10,005 bases of DNA, taken from NCBI GenBank assembly GCA_050014895.1, contig JBEKCL010000130.1:1-10005 (forward strand), written 5' to 3'. The translations under genes were made by a program, and so were the position numbers. The notes beneath the pieces were generated by a model. That model did not search any database, was not told the origin of the DNA, and saw only the letters and a program-made list of their open reading frames with translations. Source of the DNA: JAFGLP01 sp050014895 (GTDB lineage: Bacteria; Chloroflexota; Dehalococcoidia; GIF9; UBA5629). Of this stretch, positions 1 through 6,480 are shown in pieces (position 1 is the first letter of the stretch; each line of letters begins with the position of its first letter).

Positions 1-941
1 ACTTGCATAAGGCGCTCAGCCGGATGGCACGTGAGGGGATTATCAGGGCGTATCACTCGTCTGGAAGGAGCGTTGTTGATCGAGGCAATCCCGTTTACAT
101 GACTGAACAACAGGTGCGCAAGCAGGAAGACACCCCACAGCGTACCTCTTACGCAAGGCTGATGAACTCCGTTATCGAAGGAGAACTGGGGTCCGTTCCT
201 AATAAGACCCCGTATTACCGTACCCTGGCTGTGGAAGGGGCACTGACTACTGCCCCGTTGACCCGCAAGGTAGTCGTAAATATTTCCGTACCTGACCCGC
301 GGGCTGTGCTTCCCCTGGACGTTGTGTCGAAAATGGCGGCACAACAATCCCTGATGGGCGTGGCGGAATGCTATTGCCGCAAGACGAAAAAAGTGCTCGG
401 TCAGGAATGCGAGCATCCGCTGGAAACCTGCCTGGTCTTCAACGAGGTGGCGGAGAGCTTGATCGATGCAGGCATCGCGCGCAAAATAAACCTCGATGAG
501 ACGCTGAGGATTCTGACTGAGAGTGAAGAAAAGGGGCTGGTCCATAACGTGGACAATGCCACAGGCCATCTACACTCGATATGTAATTGCTGCCCGCACT
601 CTTGCATCCTGCTAAAGACACTTTCCAGGGGTTTTACCAACACCGTGGCAGCGTCACGTTTTATGTCGTGGGTGGATCCCGCAAAGTGCACCAGCGCCGG
701 CACATGCGCAAAAGTGTGCCCTCTGGAGGCCATCCAGGTACGGGAGGGCAAGGCATTCTCCGACCAGCTCAAGTGCATAGGCTGCGGGCAGTGCGTCAGC
801 CATTGCCCTTCGGGCGCCATAAAGCTGGTGCAGAGGCCGAAATACGCAAAGATGTATCCGACCGTCTGGTCGCTCTGGAGCCGTATAGGAAATGAGGCCA
901 TCATAGGGATAACCTTGAATAAGATAATGGGTAAAAAATAA
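1..941 (+). CDS. 4Fe-4S ferredoxin-domain protein, 5'-truncated by window edge
   Basis: Predicted soluble Fe-S electron carrier or redox sensor; the exact role is unknown. The reading frame is open to the left edge. The visible 312 residues align with the paralogue at 5150-6250 from about its residue 68, so roughly 67 N-terminal residues lie outside the window and the TTG at 3 is not the true start. Numbering from that TTG, there is a cysteine group C123-x-C125, C136 and C143, a second group C194, C196, C197 and C201 (ICNCC...C), and a C-terminal ferredoxin pair. The second ferredoxin motif is complete (C258, C261, C264, C268-Pro). The first reads C229-x5-C235-x3-C239-Pro, with Ala232 where the second cysteine should be, so that cluster may be 3Fe-4S, labile or absent. 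The tail after residue 280 is aromatic and hydrophobic and is not part of the ferredoxin fold. The gene looks more GC-rich than its paralogue. The domain assignment is firm; the partner is unknown. Confidence 0.85.
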   Translation, partial: LHKALSRMAREGIIRAYHSSGRSVVDRGNPVYMTEQQVRKQEDTPQRTSYARLMNSVIEGELGSVPNKTPYYRTLAVEGALTTAPLTRKVVVNISVPDPRAVLPLDVVSKMAAQQSLMGVAECYCRKTKKVLGQECEHPLETCLVFNEVAESLIDAGIARKINLDETLRILTESEEKGLVHNVDNATGHLHSICNCCPHSCILLKTLSRGFTNTVAASRFMSWVDPAKCTSAGTCAKVCPLEAIQVREGKAFSDQLKCIGCGQCVSHCPSGAIKLVQRPKYAKMYPTVWSLWSRIGNEAIIGITLNKIMGKK

Positions 942-1052
942 CATCTGTCTTTGGAATTAGAGCGTCTAAGAACATATACAAAATTGCATGAAATGGACTA
1001 TGATAACGAGACAGTATCTTGAAAAAACGAGGCTTTGGTTAAGGGGTAAGAG

Positions 1053-2327
1053 ATGAAAAGAAATTTAGTTAGTATTTTCATGGTGGCGGTCTTTGCTATT
1101 GTTATAATAGCGTCCTGCGCAGCGCCCGTGGTCAAGGAGCAGGCAGCTCCAAAAATCCTGAAAATCGGCAGCGTTATGCCATTCTCAGGCTCGGCCAGCC
1201 TGTGGGGCCTATCAATAAAGCCTGTGCTGGAGATCTACAAGGACCTTATCAACAGCGATGGCGGATGGCAAATAGGGGACGACAACTATACGGTCGAGTT
1301 ATATTACGCCGATGGCCCCATTTTCAGCATTCCTGCCGACGCTTCCGCAACACGGAGCCTTGTCTACGATAACAAGGTGGCGGCGATTGTAAGCTACTTT
1401 GGTATCGGATATTCTGCCGTGGCACCTATCACTACGGCAGAGAAGGTCATCCTAAACAGCAGTACTATAAGCATGGGTACGTTTAATGCCGAGAAAGAGC
1501 CGTATTCCATCTTTGGATTCCCCGCAGTTGAAATGAGTATCAACCAGGCAATGGCCGTCATGCAGGCCTTCCCGCAATATAAGACGCTCTGCTGGACCGG
1601 CACCGAGGGCGGCAATGTTGATATTGAAAAAATCTACGGACCTGTGGATGATGCTATACAAAAAAAATACGGCGTGAAAAGCATCCGGCTTTACTATCCT
1701 GAAGGCACAACCAATTACACGCCATATCTGACCAAGATGGATCAGATGGGAGCCCAGGTACTGTTTAGTTTCGGCACGCCGCTTGAGGTCGGGCTGATGG
1801 CCAAGCAGCGGCATGAACTCGGTTACAATTGGCCCATTGTACAAAACGCCGCTGTTTTGGATACAAATGTTGTCAAGGGATTGGCCGGAAGTCAGGAAGC
1901 CATGCAGAATATTTGTGGCGACTACTGTTATCCATGGGTGCTGAAAAAGGTGCAGGTAGCGCCCAGATACCTGGATATGGCTAACCGGATAAGAGCGGAG
2001 TTCAAGCTGAAAAATGGCGGCAAGGAGCCATATGCCGGAGCTTTTGGCGTGGGAGTCGTATCGATGGGACAGTACCTGGAAGGTGTGCAAATGGCAGGAA
2101 CAGTCGATCCTGACAAGGTGATGTCTGTGATGCGTGGAGGGACGGTAGAAACTTTCCTGGGCAAATATACCCTATCCGGCCAAGGGGCCTACGGATCCCC
2201 GGTTGTCTTCGGGTACCCTTGCAGCATGAGTGTAATTAAAGGCAATGAAAACGTTTATCTCAACGAAGAGCCGATGTGGGATGTAGATCATCCGATTGCA
2301 GATGTCAGCAGTCTCATGGCTAAATAA
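1053..2327 (+). CDS. ABC transporter substrate-binding lipoprotein, Leu/Ile/Val-binding (Peripla_BP_6) type
   Basis: Extracytoplasmic solute-binding protein of 424 residues, predicted to be tethered to the membrane by lipid and to capture a small organic substrate, such as an amino acid, amide or carboxylate, for an ABC importer. It starts MKRN, followed by a hydrophobic stretch and a lipobox IASC with the lipidated Cys at residue 22. The mature part opens with the family-typical strand KIGSVMPFSG, followed by the LIV-type two-lobed fold; the length fits the family. The ATG at 1053 follows AAGGGG (1041-1046) at 6-base spacing. No permease or ATPase gene lies beside it in this window, so it is an orphan here. 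The DUF2284 gene begins 37 bases downstream on the same strand, so the two may be cotranscribed. The substrate cannot be read from sequence. Some orphan members of this family serve as sensors or partner with transporters encoded elsewhere. Confidence 0.9.
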   Translation: MKRNLVSIFMVAVFAIVIIASCAAPVVKEQAAPKILKIGSVMPFSGSASLWGLSIKPVLEIYKDLINSDGGWQIGDDNYTVELYYADGPIFSIPADASATRSLVYDNKVAAIVSYFGIGYSAVAPITTAEKVILNSSTISMGTFNAEKEPYSIFGFPAVEMSINQAMAVMQAFPQYKTLCWTGTEGGNVDIEKIYGPVDDAIQKKYGVKSIRLYYPEGTTNYTPYLTKMDQMGAQVLFSFGTPLEVGLMAKQRHELGYNWPIVQNAAVLDTNVVKGLAGSQEAMQNICGDYCYPWVLKKVQVAPRYLDMANRIRAEFKLKNGGKEPYAGAFGVGVVSMGQYLEGVQMAGTVDPDKVMSVMRGGTVETFLGKYTLSGQGAYGSPVVFGYPCSMSVIKGNENVYLNEEPMWDVDHPIADVSSLMAK

Positions 2328-2364
2328 AACTCGTAGACCGTTATGGTCAAAGCAGGTATCTTAA

Positions 2365-2907
2365 ATGGATAATACCGATCTTGAAAAATACTGCGCTTTC
2401 GGGAAAGAGCATGGCGTTACCGATGCAAAAATAATTCACCCTGGCACGGTCGTTACAGCGGCATGGGTCAGGTGGAAGTGCAGATACGGCTGTCCTGTCT
2501 ACGGCGAGAGGTATACCTGTCCACCGGATTCACCAACACACCAACAAACCCGCGAAATACTGGATTGCTATAACCGCGCTATTCTCTTTCACCAGGTTCA
2601 GCCGGCTACACCGGAGAGAAGCAAAATCGGCAAGGATTTTCTCAACAGGATGATTGAATTGGAGAGCGAGGTATTCAAGGACGGTTATTATAAAGCGTTC
2701 GTCTTCCTGGCAGGCCCGTGTCACATATGCAAGGAATGCGCCAAGTCAAAAGGGCTGCCGTGCAGTTTCGGGGGGAAAGCCAGGCCGTGCATGGAATCCA
2801 GCGGTATAGACGTTTTTCAGACTGTCAGAAATAATGGCTTCAATATCGTTCCTCTGAGAGAAAAGAGCGAAACCCGTGATATCTTCTGCCTGATGTTAAT
2901 CGACTGA
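2365..2907 (+). CDS. DUF2284 cysteine-rich predicted metal-binding protein
   Basis: Small cytoplasmic protein (180 residues) of the DUF2284 / COG5423 family, annotated as predicted metal-binding and of unknown function. It has eleven cysteines. The N-terminal part shows C39-x3-C43 and C52 in the family signature CPxYGxRYTCPPDSPT. The C-terminal part has C119-x2-C122-x2-C125 followed by C133 and C142, a ferredoxin-like spacing that suggests an Fe-S cluster. There is no signal peptide or membrane segment. The start at 2365 has only a weak AGGT Shine-Dalgarno sequence (2354-2357), which fits translation following the lipoprotein gene 37 bases upstream. It ends 60 bases before the convergent TIGR03084 gene. 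The family call rests on the CPP signature and cysteine layout. A role in cluster-dependent redox chemistry or metal delivery is inference only. Confidence 0.85.
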   Translation: MDNTDLEKYCAFGKEHGVTDAKIIHPGTVVTAAWVRWKCRYGCPVYGERYTCPPDSPTHQQTREILDCYNRAILFHQVQPATPERSKIGKDFLNRMIELESEVFKDGYYKAFVFLAGPCHICKECAKSKGLPCSFGGKARPCMESSGIDVFQTVRNNGFNIVPLREKSETRDIFCLMLID

Positions 2908-2967
2908 TTCGACCGTGACCAGGGCATCCTTACTAAGTAACAATAAAAGACGGCCTTACCCTCTAAT

Positions 2968-3735
2968 TTATTTAAGGGGTTGCCTACCTGTTCCAGCTGG
3001 ACCTGCGTACGTCTGGGCAATTTCCATAAAGCGCATGGCTTCACTGCCTGAAATCTGGAGTTTGGTATCTTTCCGATGCCTCCGCTGAACAGCAACCAGG
3101 CAAAAATCGGTTGCGGTCCCTTTAATAGTATTCTCAGCCCCTTCAGGCCCATTGGTCCACAGGGCACCTGATGGCAAAGTCACTTCTACCCTGATAGGGA
3201 CCTCGGGCAAACCCAGGCCATGGACCTGGTAGGCATAAGGCCGGGCCTGGCATGCCAGGTAGGCAACATGACGCAGCCGGTCGGTGAATACAGGTTTTAC
3301 CTTAACGGCGTCATAGCAATCCATACCATGCGCCCATGTTTCCATCAGCCGTGCAGTAGCAAAGGCCCGGGCTCCCATTGGCAGAGCAAACCAGGGCAGC
3401 CTCGTTTTAGGATCCAGCTTTGCCAAAGCATCGTCCATCGTTTCACGCGATTTTCTCCACCACCCCAGCACCTGCGAAGGTTTCATGGCCCGTCCATGTT
3501 CGACTCCTACTTCATTAAATGTGTAACCAATTTTAAATGCCACCTCGAAATACGAATTGTCACCTTTGCTGGTTGCAATCGCGACATCATCTATATAAGC
3601 AATATGCGATACCGAGTCCTTGACAGTCCATGGTACTGCCAGCGTCGGCAGGTCCCACTGCGCGTCTTTCAGCGTGGCAAGCAGGCCGTCTAAAGACTCT
3701 TGTTCAGCTCTCAGATCAGCAATAATTTCTTTCAT
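2968..3735 (-). CDS. TIGR03084 family DinB-like metal-binding protein
   Basis: 255-residue protein of the TIGR03084 family, related to DinB and to the mycothiol-dependent maleylpyruvate isomerase N-terminal fold. Its reaction is unknown. Family features read from the sequence: an N-terminal four-helix segment (AEQESLDGLL, PWTVKDSVSHIAYIDD), the segment GWWRKSRETM near residue 91, ARLMETWAHGMD at 128-139 and a C-terminal portion (DFCLVAVQRRHRKDT, IAQTYAGPAGTGR). His44, Glu132 and His136 have the layout of the His/Glu/His metal triad known in the DinB/MDMPI superfamily, so a zinc- or nickel-like ion is expected. The length is normal for the family. The ATG at 3735-3733 is preceded on the minus strand by AGAGGTG at a suitable distance. 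The CCG Fe-S gene lies upstream on the same strand, 133 bases away, so readthrough or a separate promoter are both possible. Members may carry out thiol-dependent chemistry; the thiol used here is unknown. Confidence 0.88.
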   Translation of the reverse strand: MKEIIADLRAEQESLDGLLATLKDAQWDLPTLAVPWTVKDSVSHIAYIDDVAIATSKGDNSYFEVAFKIGYTFNEVGVEHGRAMKPSQVLGWWRKSRETMDDALAKLDPKTRLPWFALPMGARAFATARLMETWAHGMDCYDAVKVKPVFTDRLRHVAYLACQARPYAYQVHGLGLPEVPIRVEVTLPSGALWTNGPEGAENTIKGTATDFCLVAVQRRHRKDTKLQISGSEAMRFMEIAQTYAGPAGTGRQPLK

Positions 3736-3833
3736 ACAGCACCTCTCTATGTGTGGAGTGAAAACGTTTTTGATTTTCAGTCTGATTTCAAAATTGCCCG
3801 ATACTATCAGCGGTGAGCTGAGTGAAACACTTT

Positions 3834-3864
3834 AATATACCACATGGACAAAGTGGCATGGCAA
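3834..3864 (-). promoter_or_regulatory. candidate promoter for the TIGR03084 gene, with small overlapping stem-loop
   Basis: On the minus strand TTGCCA (3864-3859; 5/6 match to the -35 consensus) is followed after 19 bases by TATATT (3839-3834; 5/6 match to the -10). The spacing is longer than the usual 17, so the call is tentative. Within it ATGCCAC and GTGGTAT (3859-3853 and 3843-3837) can form a 7-bp stem with one G-U pair in minus-strand RNA. That stem could instead act as weak termination or attenuation after the Fe-S gene. The predicted leader before the start at 3735 is about 90 bases. Confidence 0.25.
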
Positions 3865-3868
3865 CCAG

Positions 3869-4864
3869 TTAATCGGGGAAAACTTTTTCTCCAAGGGCCA
3901 TACGGCATAGATCAGTTATATATATTTTCTTAAGGTTCTTTTCCGCTGTTGGCCTCCTGAGCACCCGGTCGCACATGGGGCAGAGGGTTATCATCGCGTC
4001 GGCGCCCGCCTGGATTGCGTCGTCGATATTTTTAGCCTGTACCTCAGCGGCTAATTGCGGGTATACCCTGACAAACGCACCGGTGCAGCACAAAGCGGTT
4101 TCCCTTTCGTACTTGCGGGAAGGGCGTTGCACCCCGATAAGTTTAAATATCTCGTCTACAAATACGTCTTTGTCAGGAGTAAATCTGGAAGCGCAGGGAC
4201 GCTGGTAGGCGACTTTTTTATTCAGCCTGGTAATTTTGCTCTGATTGTCCCGCAGGTAGTTCCGCATATGTTCCAGTATATGCATGTACTTGAACGGCAC
4301 TTTTATACCGTAGTCTTTTACCTTGGAATCCACCATTGCATAGCAGTCATCATGCAGGAAAACAATGTCCCTGCCGAGAGCAGCCAGGTTATCGATGAAC
4401 TTTTTAGCATTTTGGGCGAGTGGACTTTCCATGCCAGCATGCATGTAGCCGACGTAGCAAAAGAAGTCACCACCCGTTGCGACAGGCATCCCTTTGAACA
4501 TCTGGCCGTCAACGGCTCCTTCAGGCACCTGCATTACACATAGCGAGAGCACAGGCTTGTCAGCATCTCCCTCTGTCACCCTGGAGGGTATTGTGGGGGC
4601 AAGGCTGAACATGCCGACTCCCTCCTTGCTGATCGGGAATGCATGAGTTTGTTCCTGCATTTTCAATATGAGGTCGAACGGATCTGCTCCGGTCGGGCAG
4701 TATTCATGGCAAGCGCAGCACGTGACACATTTATACAGGATGTCGGCCGGATTTCCTTCCATGAGCAGCTTGATGTCACTTACCGCTTTGCCTTTGTCAT
4801 AGTCCACATAAAGGCACCTGGTCAGGCAGTCTCCACAAAAATTACATTTTGAGGAATCCCACAT
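3869..4864 (-). CDS. (Fe-S)-binding protein, HdrC-like ferredoxin fused to a CCG domain (HdrB/HdrD/GlpC-like)
   Basis: Predicted cytoplasmic or membrane-associated electron-transfer protein of 331 residues. The N-terminus carries two 4Fe-4S motifs: C7-x2-C10-x2-C13-x3-C17 and C46-x2-C49-x2-C52-x3-C56-Pro. The C-terminal half has one complete CCG module: C224, then C259-C260 after 34 residues, then C295-x2-C298 after another 34. This is the signature of the noncubane cluster or disulfide-active site in heterodisulfide reductase HdrB and of the related GlpC and LutA proteins. The preceding half looks like a decayed first CCG module: Cys136 and Cys174 (HDDCYAM) remain, but the CxxC is missing. 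The start ATG at 4864 has a strong AGGAGGG seven bases upstream. It is transcribed divergently from the wHTH-ferredoxin gene at 5150. A role in passing electrons between ferredoxin-type carriers and a quinone, thiol or flavoprotein partner is inferred from family; no flavin or HdrA gene is in view. Confidence 0.88.
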   Translation of the reverse strand: MWDSSKCNFCGDCLTRCLYVDYDKGKAVSDIKLLMEGNPADILYKCVTCCACHEYCPTGADPFDLILKMQEQTHAFPISKEGVGMFSLAPTIPSRVTEGDADKPVLSLCVMQVPEGAVDGQMFKGMPVATGGDFFCYVGYMHAGMESPLAQNAKKFIDNLAALGRDIVFLHDDCYAMVDSKVKDYGIKVPFKYMHILEHMRNYLRDNQSKITRLNKKVAYQRPCASRFTPDKDVFVDEIFKLIGVQRPSRKYERETALCCTGAFVRVYPQLAAEVQAKNIDDAIQAGADAMITLCPMCDRVLRRPTAEKNLKKIYITDLCRMALGEKVFPD

Positions 4865-4912
4865 GTTTAAGCCCTCCTGTTACCCAACAATCACACGATA
4901 AGGTTTGTAATA

Positions 4913-4925
4913 GATTTAGCAAGAA
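4913..4925 (+). repeat. direct repeat copy 1, GATTTAGCAAGAA
   Basis: Thirteen bases identical to the copy at 5086-5098 except for one position (A versus G at base 10). It lies in the predicted leader of the minus-strand CCG Fe-S gene. It could be half of an operator arrangement or a chance similarity in AT-rich DNA. Confidence 0.35.
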
Positions 4926-4952
4926 CCGATGCAACATTACTGCTTTTCAAGA

Positions 4953-4963
4953 AGTATAGCACA
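4953..4963 (-). promoter_or_regulatory. extended -10 promoter for the CCG Fe-S gene
   Basis: Read on the minus strand the bases are TGTGCTATACT, which matches the extended -10 consensus TRTGnTATAAT at all but one position. No good -35 sits at 17 bases, as is common for extended -10 promoters. The start of transcription would be near 4946, giving a leader of about 80 bases before the ATG at 4864. Confidence 0.5.
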
Positions 4964-5049
4964 CGCGGCTTCAGTGATTTCGCAATTTGAAAAAGGCGGC
5001 GAAACAACAGATGCCCCCTGTAAAGAACAATGCAGATTCATATTATATA

Positions 5050-5079
5050 AGGACAGAAATCTCATTCCCGATGTATACT
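5050..5079 (+). promoter_or_regulatory. candidate sigma-70-type promoter for the wHTH-ferredoxin gene
   Basis: AGGACA (5050-5055; 4/6 match to TTGACA) and TATACT (5074-5079; 5/6 match to TATAAT) are separated by 18 bases. Transcription would begin near 5086, at the second GATTTAGCArGAA copy, with a leader of about 64 bases. Confidence 0.4.
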
Positions 5080-5085
5080 ATCAAA

Positions 5086-5098
5086 GATTTAGCAGGAA
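5086..5098 (+). repeat. direct repeat copy 2, GATTTAGCAGGAA
   Basis: Second copy of the 13-base near-identical repeat, 173 bases from the first and in the same orientation. It begins at the predicted transcription start of the gene at 5150, a position where a bound regulator would block transcription. Confidence 0.35.
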
Positions 5099-5149
5099 AA
5101 AGCCATCCTGATGAACGGGATGTTTCTCATGTAATACCGGAGGTGGACA

Positions 5150-6250
5150 TTGGACGAACTGACATACGATAAGCTTGCAGATGCCATCAAGCGGAGAGGT
5201 GGTGGAGTACCAACCGTAAAATGCCAGGATTTCCGTGACATAATGGAAGAGTTATTCACAGAGGAAGAGGCCAGGTTGGCCGCAATATTACCCGAAACAC
5301 CTGCATCAGCAGACATGCTGGTTGATCAGGCGAAACTCAGCCAGGTGGAATTGGAAAAACACCTTGAATCTATGGCCAGGAAAGGGACGCTCTTTTCAAT
5401 TAAGATCGGTGATAAACGCTATTACGTGCTTTTCCCCCTTGTGCCGGGCATGATGGAAAATCAGCTTCTAACCGGCATTGTCAATGACCGCACAAAAAAA
5501 ATAGCAAAATTATTTGCAGGATACTTCGTATCATTGTCTAAAAAAGGTGCAGCTGTCGAAAACACCTTCTCTAAAGTGCCTTTTGCAAGGATAATAGTAG
5601 TTGATCAGAATATTCCTGATGGCAGGACAATACAGCCGTATGATAAATTAAAGTCCTATATTGAGAAGGCCAAGGATATCGCAGTTGTAACATGCCACTG
5701 CCGGCAGATGGGAGAACTATTAGGTGATCCCTGCAACAAACCGAAGGATGTTTGCATGGCAGTCGGGCCGGGAGCACATTACATGGCAGAATACGGACTG
5801 GGAAAAGCCATATCCAAGGAAGAGGCCTACAGAGTACTTGAGCGGGCGGAAGAAGAGGGATTGGTACACAGTGTCAGCAATACAGGGAAATATATTGATT
5901 TTATCTGTAATTGCTGTATCTGTCACTGTGAAACGCTGAAAAGCCTGAAGAAGTATGGCCATCGCGGCGCCGCCGCATTATCCAGTTTTATTTCAAAAGT
6001 TGATGCCGATGAATGTATCGGTTGCGGAGATTGCACGGCCAGGTGCCCGATGGAAGCACTGACGATGAAAGAAGAACTGGCGGTAGTTGATGAAAAACGC
6101 TGTATAGGATGCGGTCTATGTATACGTTCCTGTCCTACAGGGGCTATAAAAATGCACAACCGGGAAAGTGCGCCGGTCCCCTTTGTAGATGCAAAGCAGC
6201 TTAATGAAGCCATTGTTGCTTCGATACAACCAAAGAAGGGGCAGGATTAG
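5150..6250 (+). CDS. winged-helix-like N-terminus fused to a multi-cysteine region and 2[4Fe-4S] ferredoxin
   Basis: Full-length paralogue (366 residues) of the truncated gene at 1-941. Residues about 38-95 read as a winged helix: helix EEEARLAAIL, a second helix SADMLVDQA, a recognition-type helix QVELEKHLESMARKG and a wing around KIGDKRYYVLF. The middle has C182-x-C184, C195 and C202, then C253, C255, C256, C258 and C260 (ICNCCICHC). The C-terminus is a 2[4Fe-4S] ferredoxin with both motifs complete (C289/292/295/299 and C318/321/324/328). The start is the TTG at 5150, chosen because GGAGGT lies at 5139-5144, five bases upstream, and the reading frame begins there without an earlier start. 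It is transcribed divergently from the CCG Fe-S gene. It may be a soluble electron carrier or a redox-sensing regulator; the winged helix leaves both open. Function is not established for the family to my knowledge. Confidence 0.87.
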   Translation: MDELTYDKLADAIKRRGGGVPTVKCQDFRDIMEELFTEEEARLAAILPETPASADMLVDQAKLSQVELEKHLESMARKGTLFSIKIGDKRYYVLFPLVPGMMENQLLTGIVNDRTKKIAKLFAGYFVSLSKKGAAVENTFSKVPFARIIVVDQNIPDGRTIQPYDKLKSYIEKAKDIAVVTCHCRQMGELLGDPCNKPKDVCMAVGPGAHYMAEYGLGKAISKEEAYRVLERAEEEGLVHSVSNTGKYIDFICNCCICHCETLKSLKKYGHRGAAALSSFISKVDADECIGCGDCTARCPMEALTMKEELAVVDEKRCIGCGLCIRSCPTGAIKMHNRESAPVPFVDAKQLNEAIVASIQPKKGQD

Positions 6251-6316
6251 CTTATCCCTTAATAGGCAATCTTTACAATCCGATCCCGTTTGTGTCATCA
6301 GTTAAAGGAATACAAA

Positions 6317-6353
6317 GGCAGAAAATCATCATTGTTATGATGAGTTTTCTGCT
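6317..6353 (+). terminator. strong stem-loop after the wHTH-ferredoxin gene, possible terminator
   Basis: GCAGAAAATCATCAT (6318-6332) pairs with ATGATGA-G-TTTTCTGC (6337-6352). The result is 15 base pairs with a single bulged G (6344) and a four-base TGTT loop, plus a closing G-U pair. It starts 67 bases after the stop at 6250. The T run (6364-6368) is separated from the stem by ten bases, so it is not a textbook intrinsic terminator. It may stop transcription, protect the 3' end or be a regulatory structure. Confidence 0.5.
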
Positions 6354-6371
6354 GGCTTAGAAGTTTTTAAT

Positions 6372-6382
6372 TATGCTAGAAT
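6372..6382 (+). promoter_or_regulatory. extended -10 promoter for the thiolase-fold gene
   Basis: TATGCTAGAAT fits the extended -10 consensus TRTGnTATAAT with TAGAAT as the -10 (5/6). No good -35 is present at 17 bases. It lies just after the stem-loop at 6317-6353, giving a terminator-then-promoter order. Transcription would start near 6389, giving a leader of about 90 bases. The rest of 6251-6480 is AT-rich and shows no gene. Confidence 0.45.
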
Positions 6383-6480
6383 TGAAGTATCCGAAATCGC
6401 ATCATGTGTAGGAATTTCCTGTTAAATTTGTATTGGTTATACGGTCAATCAAATCTCGTAATTAATTTTAGGAGGGCATA

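Larger units (their letters stand above)
4865..5149. promoter_or_regulatory. divergent intergenic promoter region between two Fe-S genes
   Basis: This 285-base non-coding stretch is AT-rich and feeds both the CCG Fe-S gene (minus) and the wHTH-ferredoxin gene (plus). It holds an extended -10 on the minus strand (4953-4963), a -35/-10 pair on the plus strand (5050-5079) and two direct copies of GATTTAGCArGAA (4913-4925 and 5086-5098). It also has a TTTCGC/GCGAAA inverted pair (4978-4983 and 4999-5004). No convincing small gene was seen; the short open frames here have no recognisable content. Confidence 0.6.

Noticed and set aside
401..904. 167-residue minus-strand open frame
   Set aside because: It lies antisense to conserved ferredoxin motifs; a shadow of the plus-strand gene.
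951..1004. Possible promoter for the lipoprotein gene (TTGGAA, 18 bases, TATACA; or TATGAT at 999-1004)
   Set aside because: Both elements of the first pair match only 4/6 and the second lacks a -35 or a TG extension; not strong enough to annotate.
1452..2090. 212-residue minus-strand open frame
   Set aside because: Antisense to the substrate-binding lipoprotein, whose family signature and lipobox are clear.
2908..2967. Terminator between the convergent DUF2284 and TIGR03084 genes
   Set aside because: Only short palindromes such as TTACTAAGTAA are present; no stable stem with a T tract.
4055..4543. 162-residue plus-strand open frame
   Set aside because: Antisense to the CCG-domain gene, which has a strong ribosome binding site and conserved cysteines.
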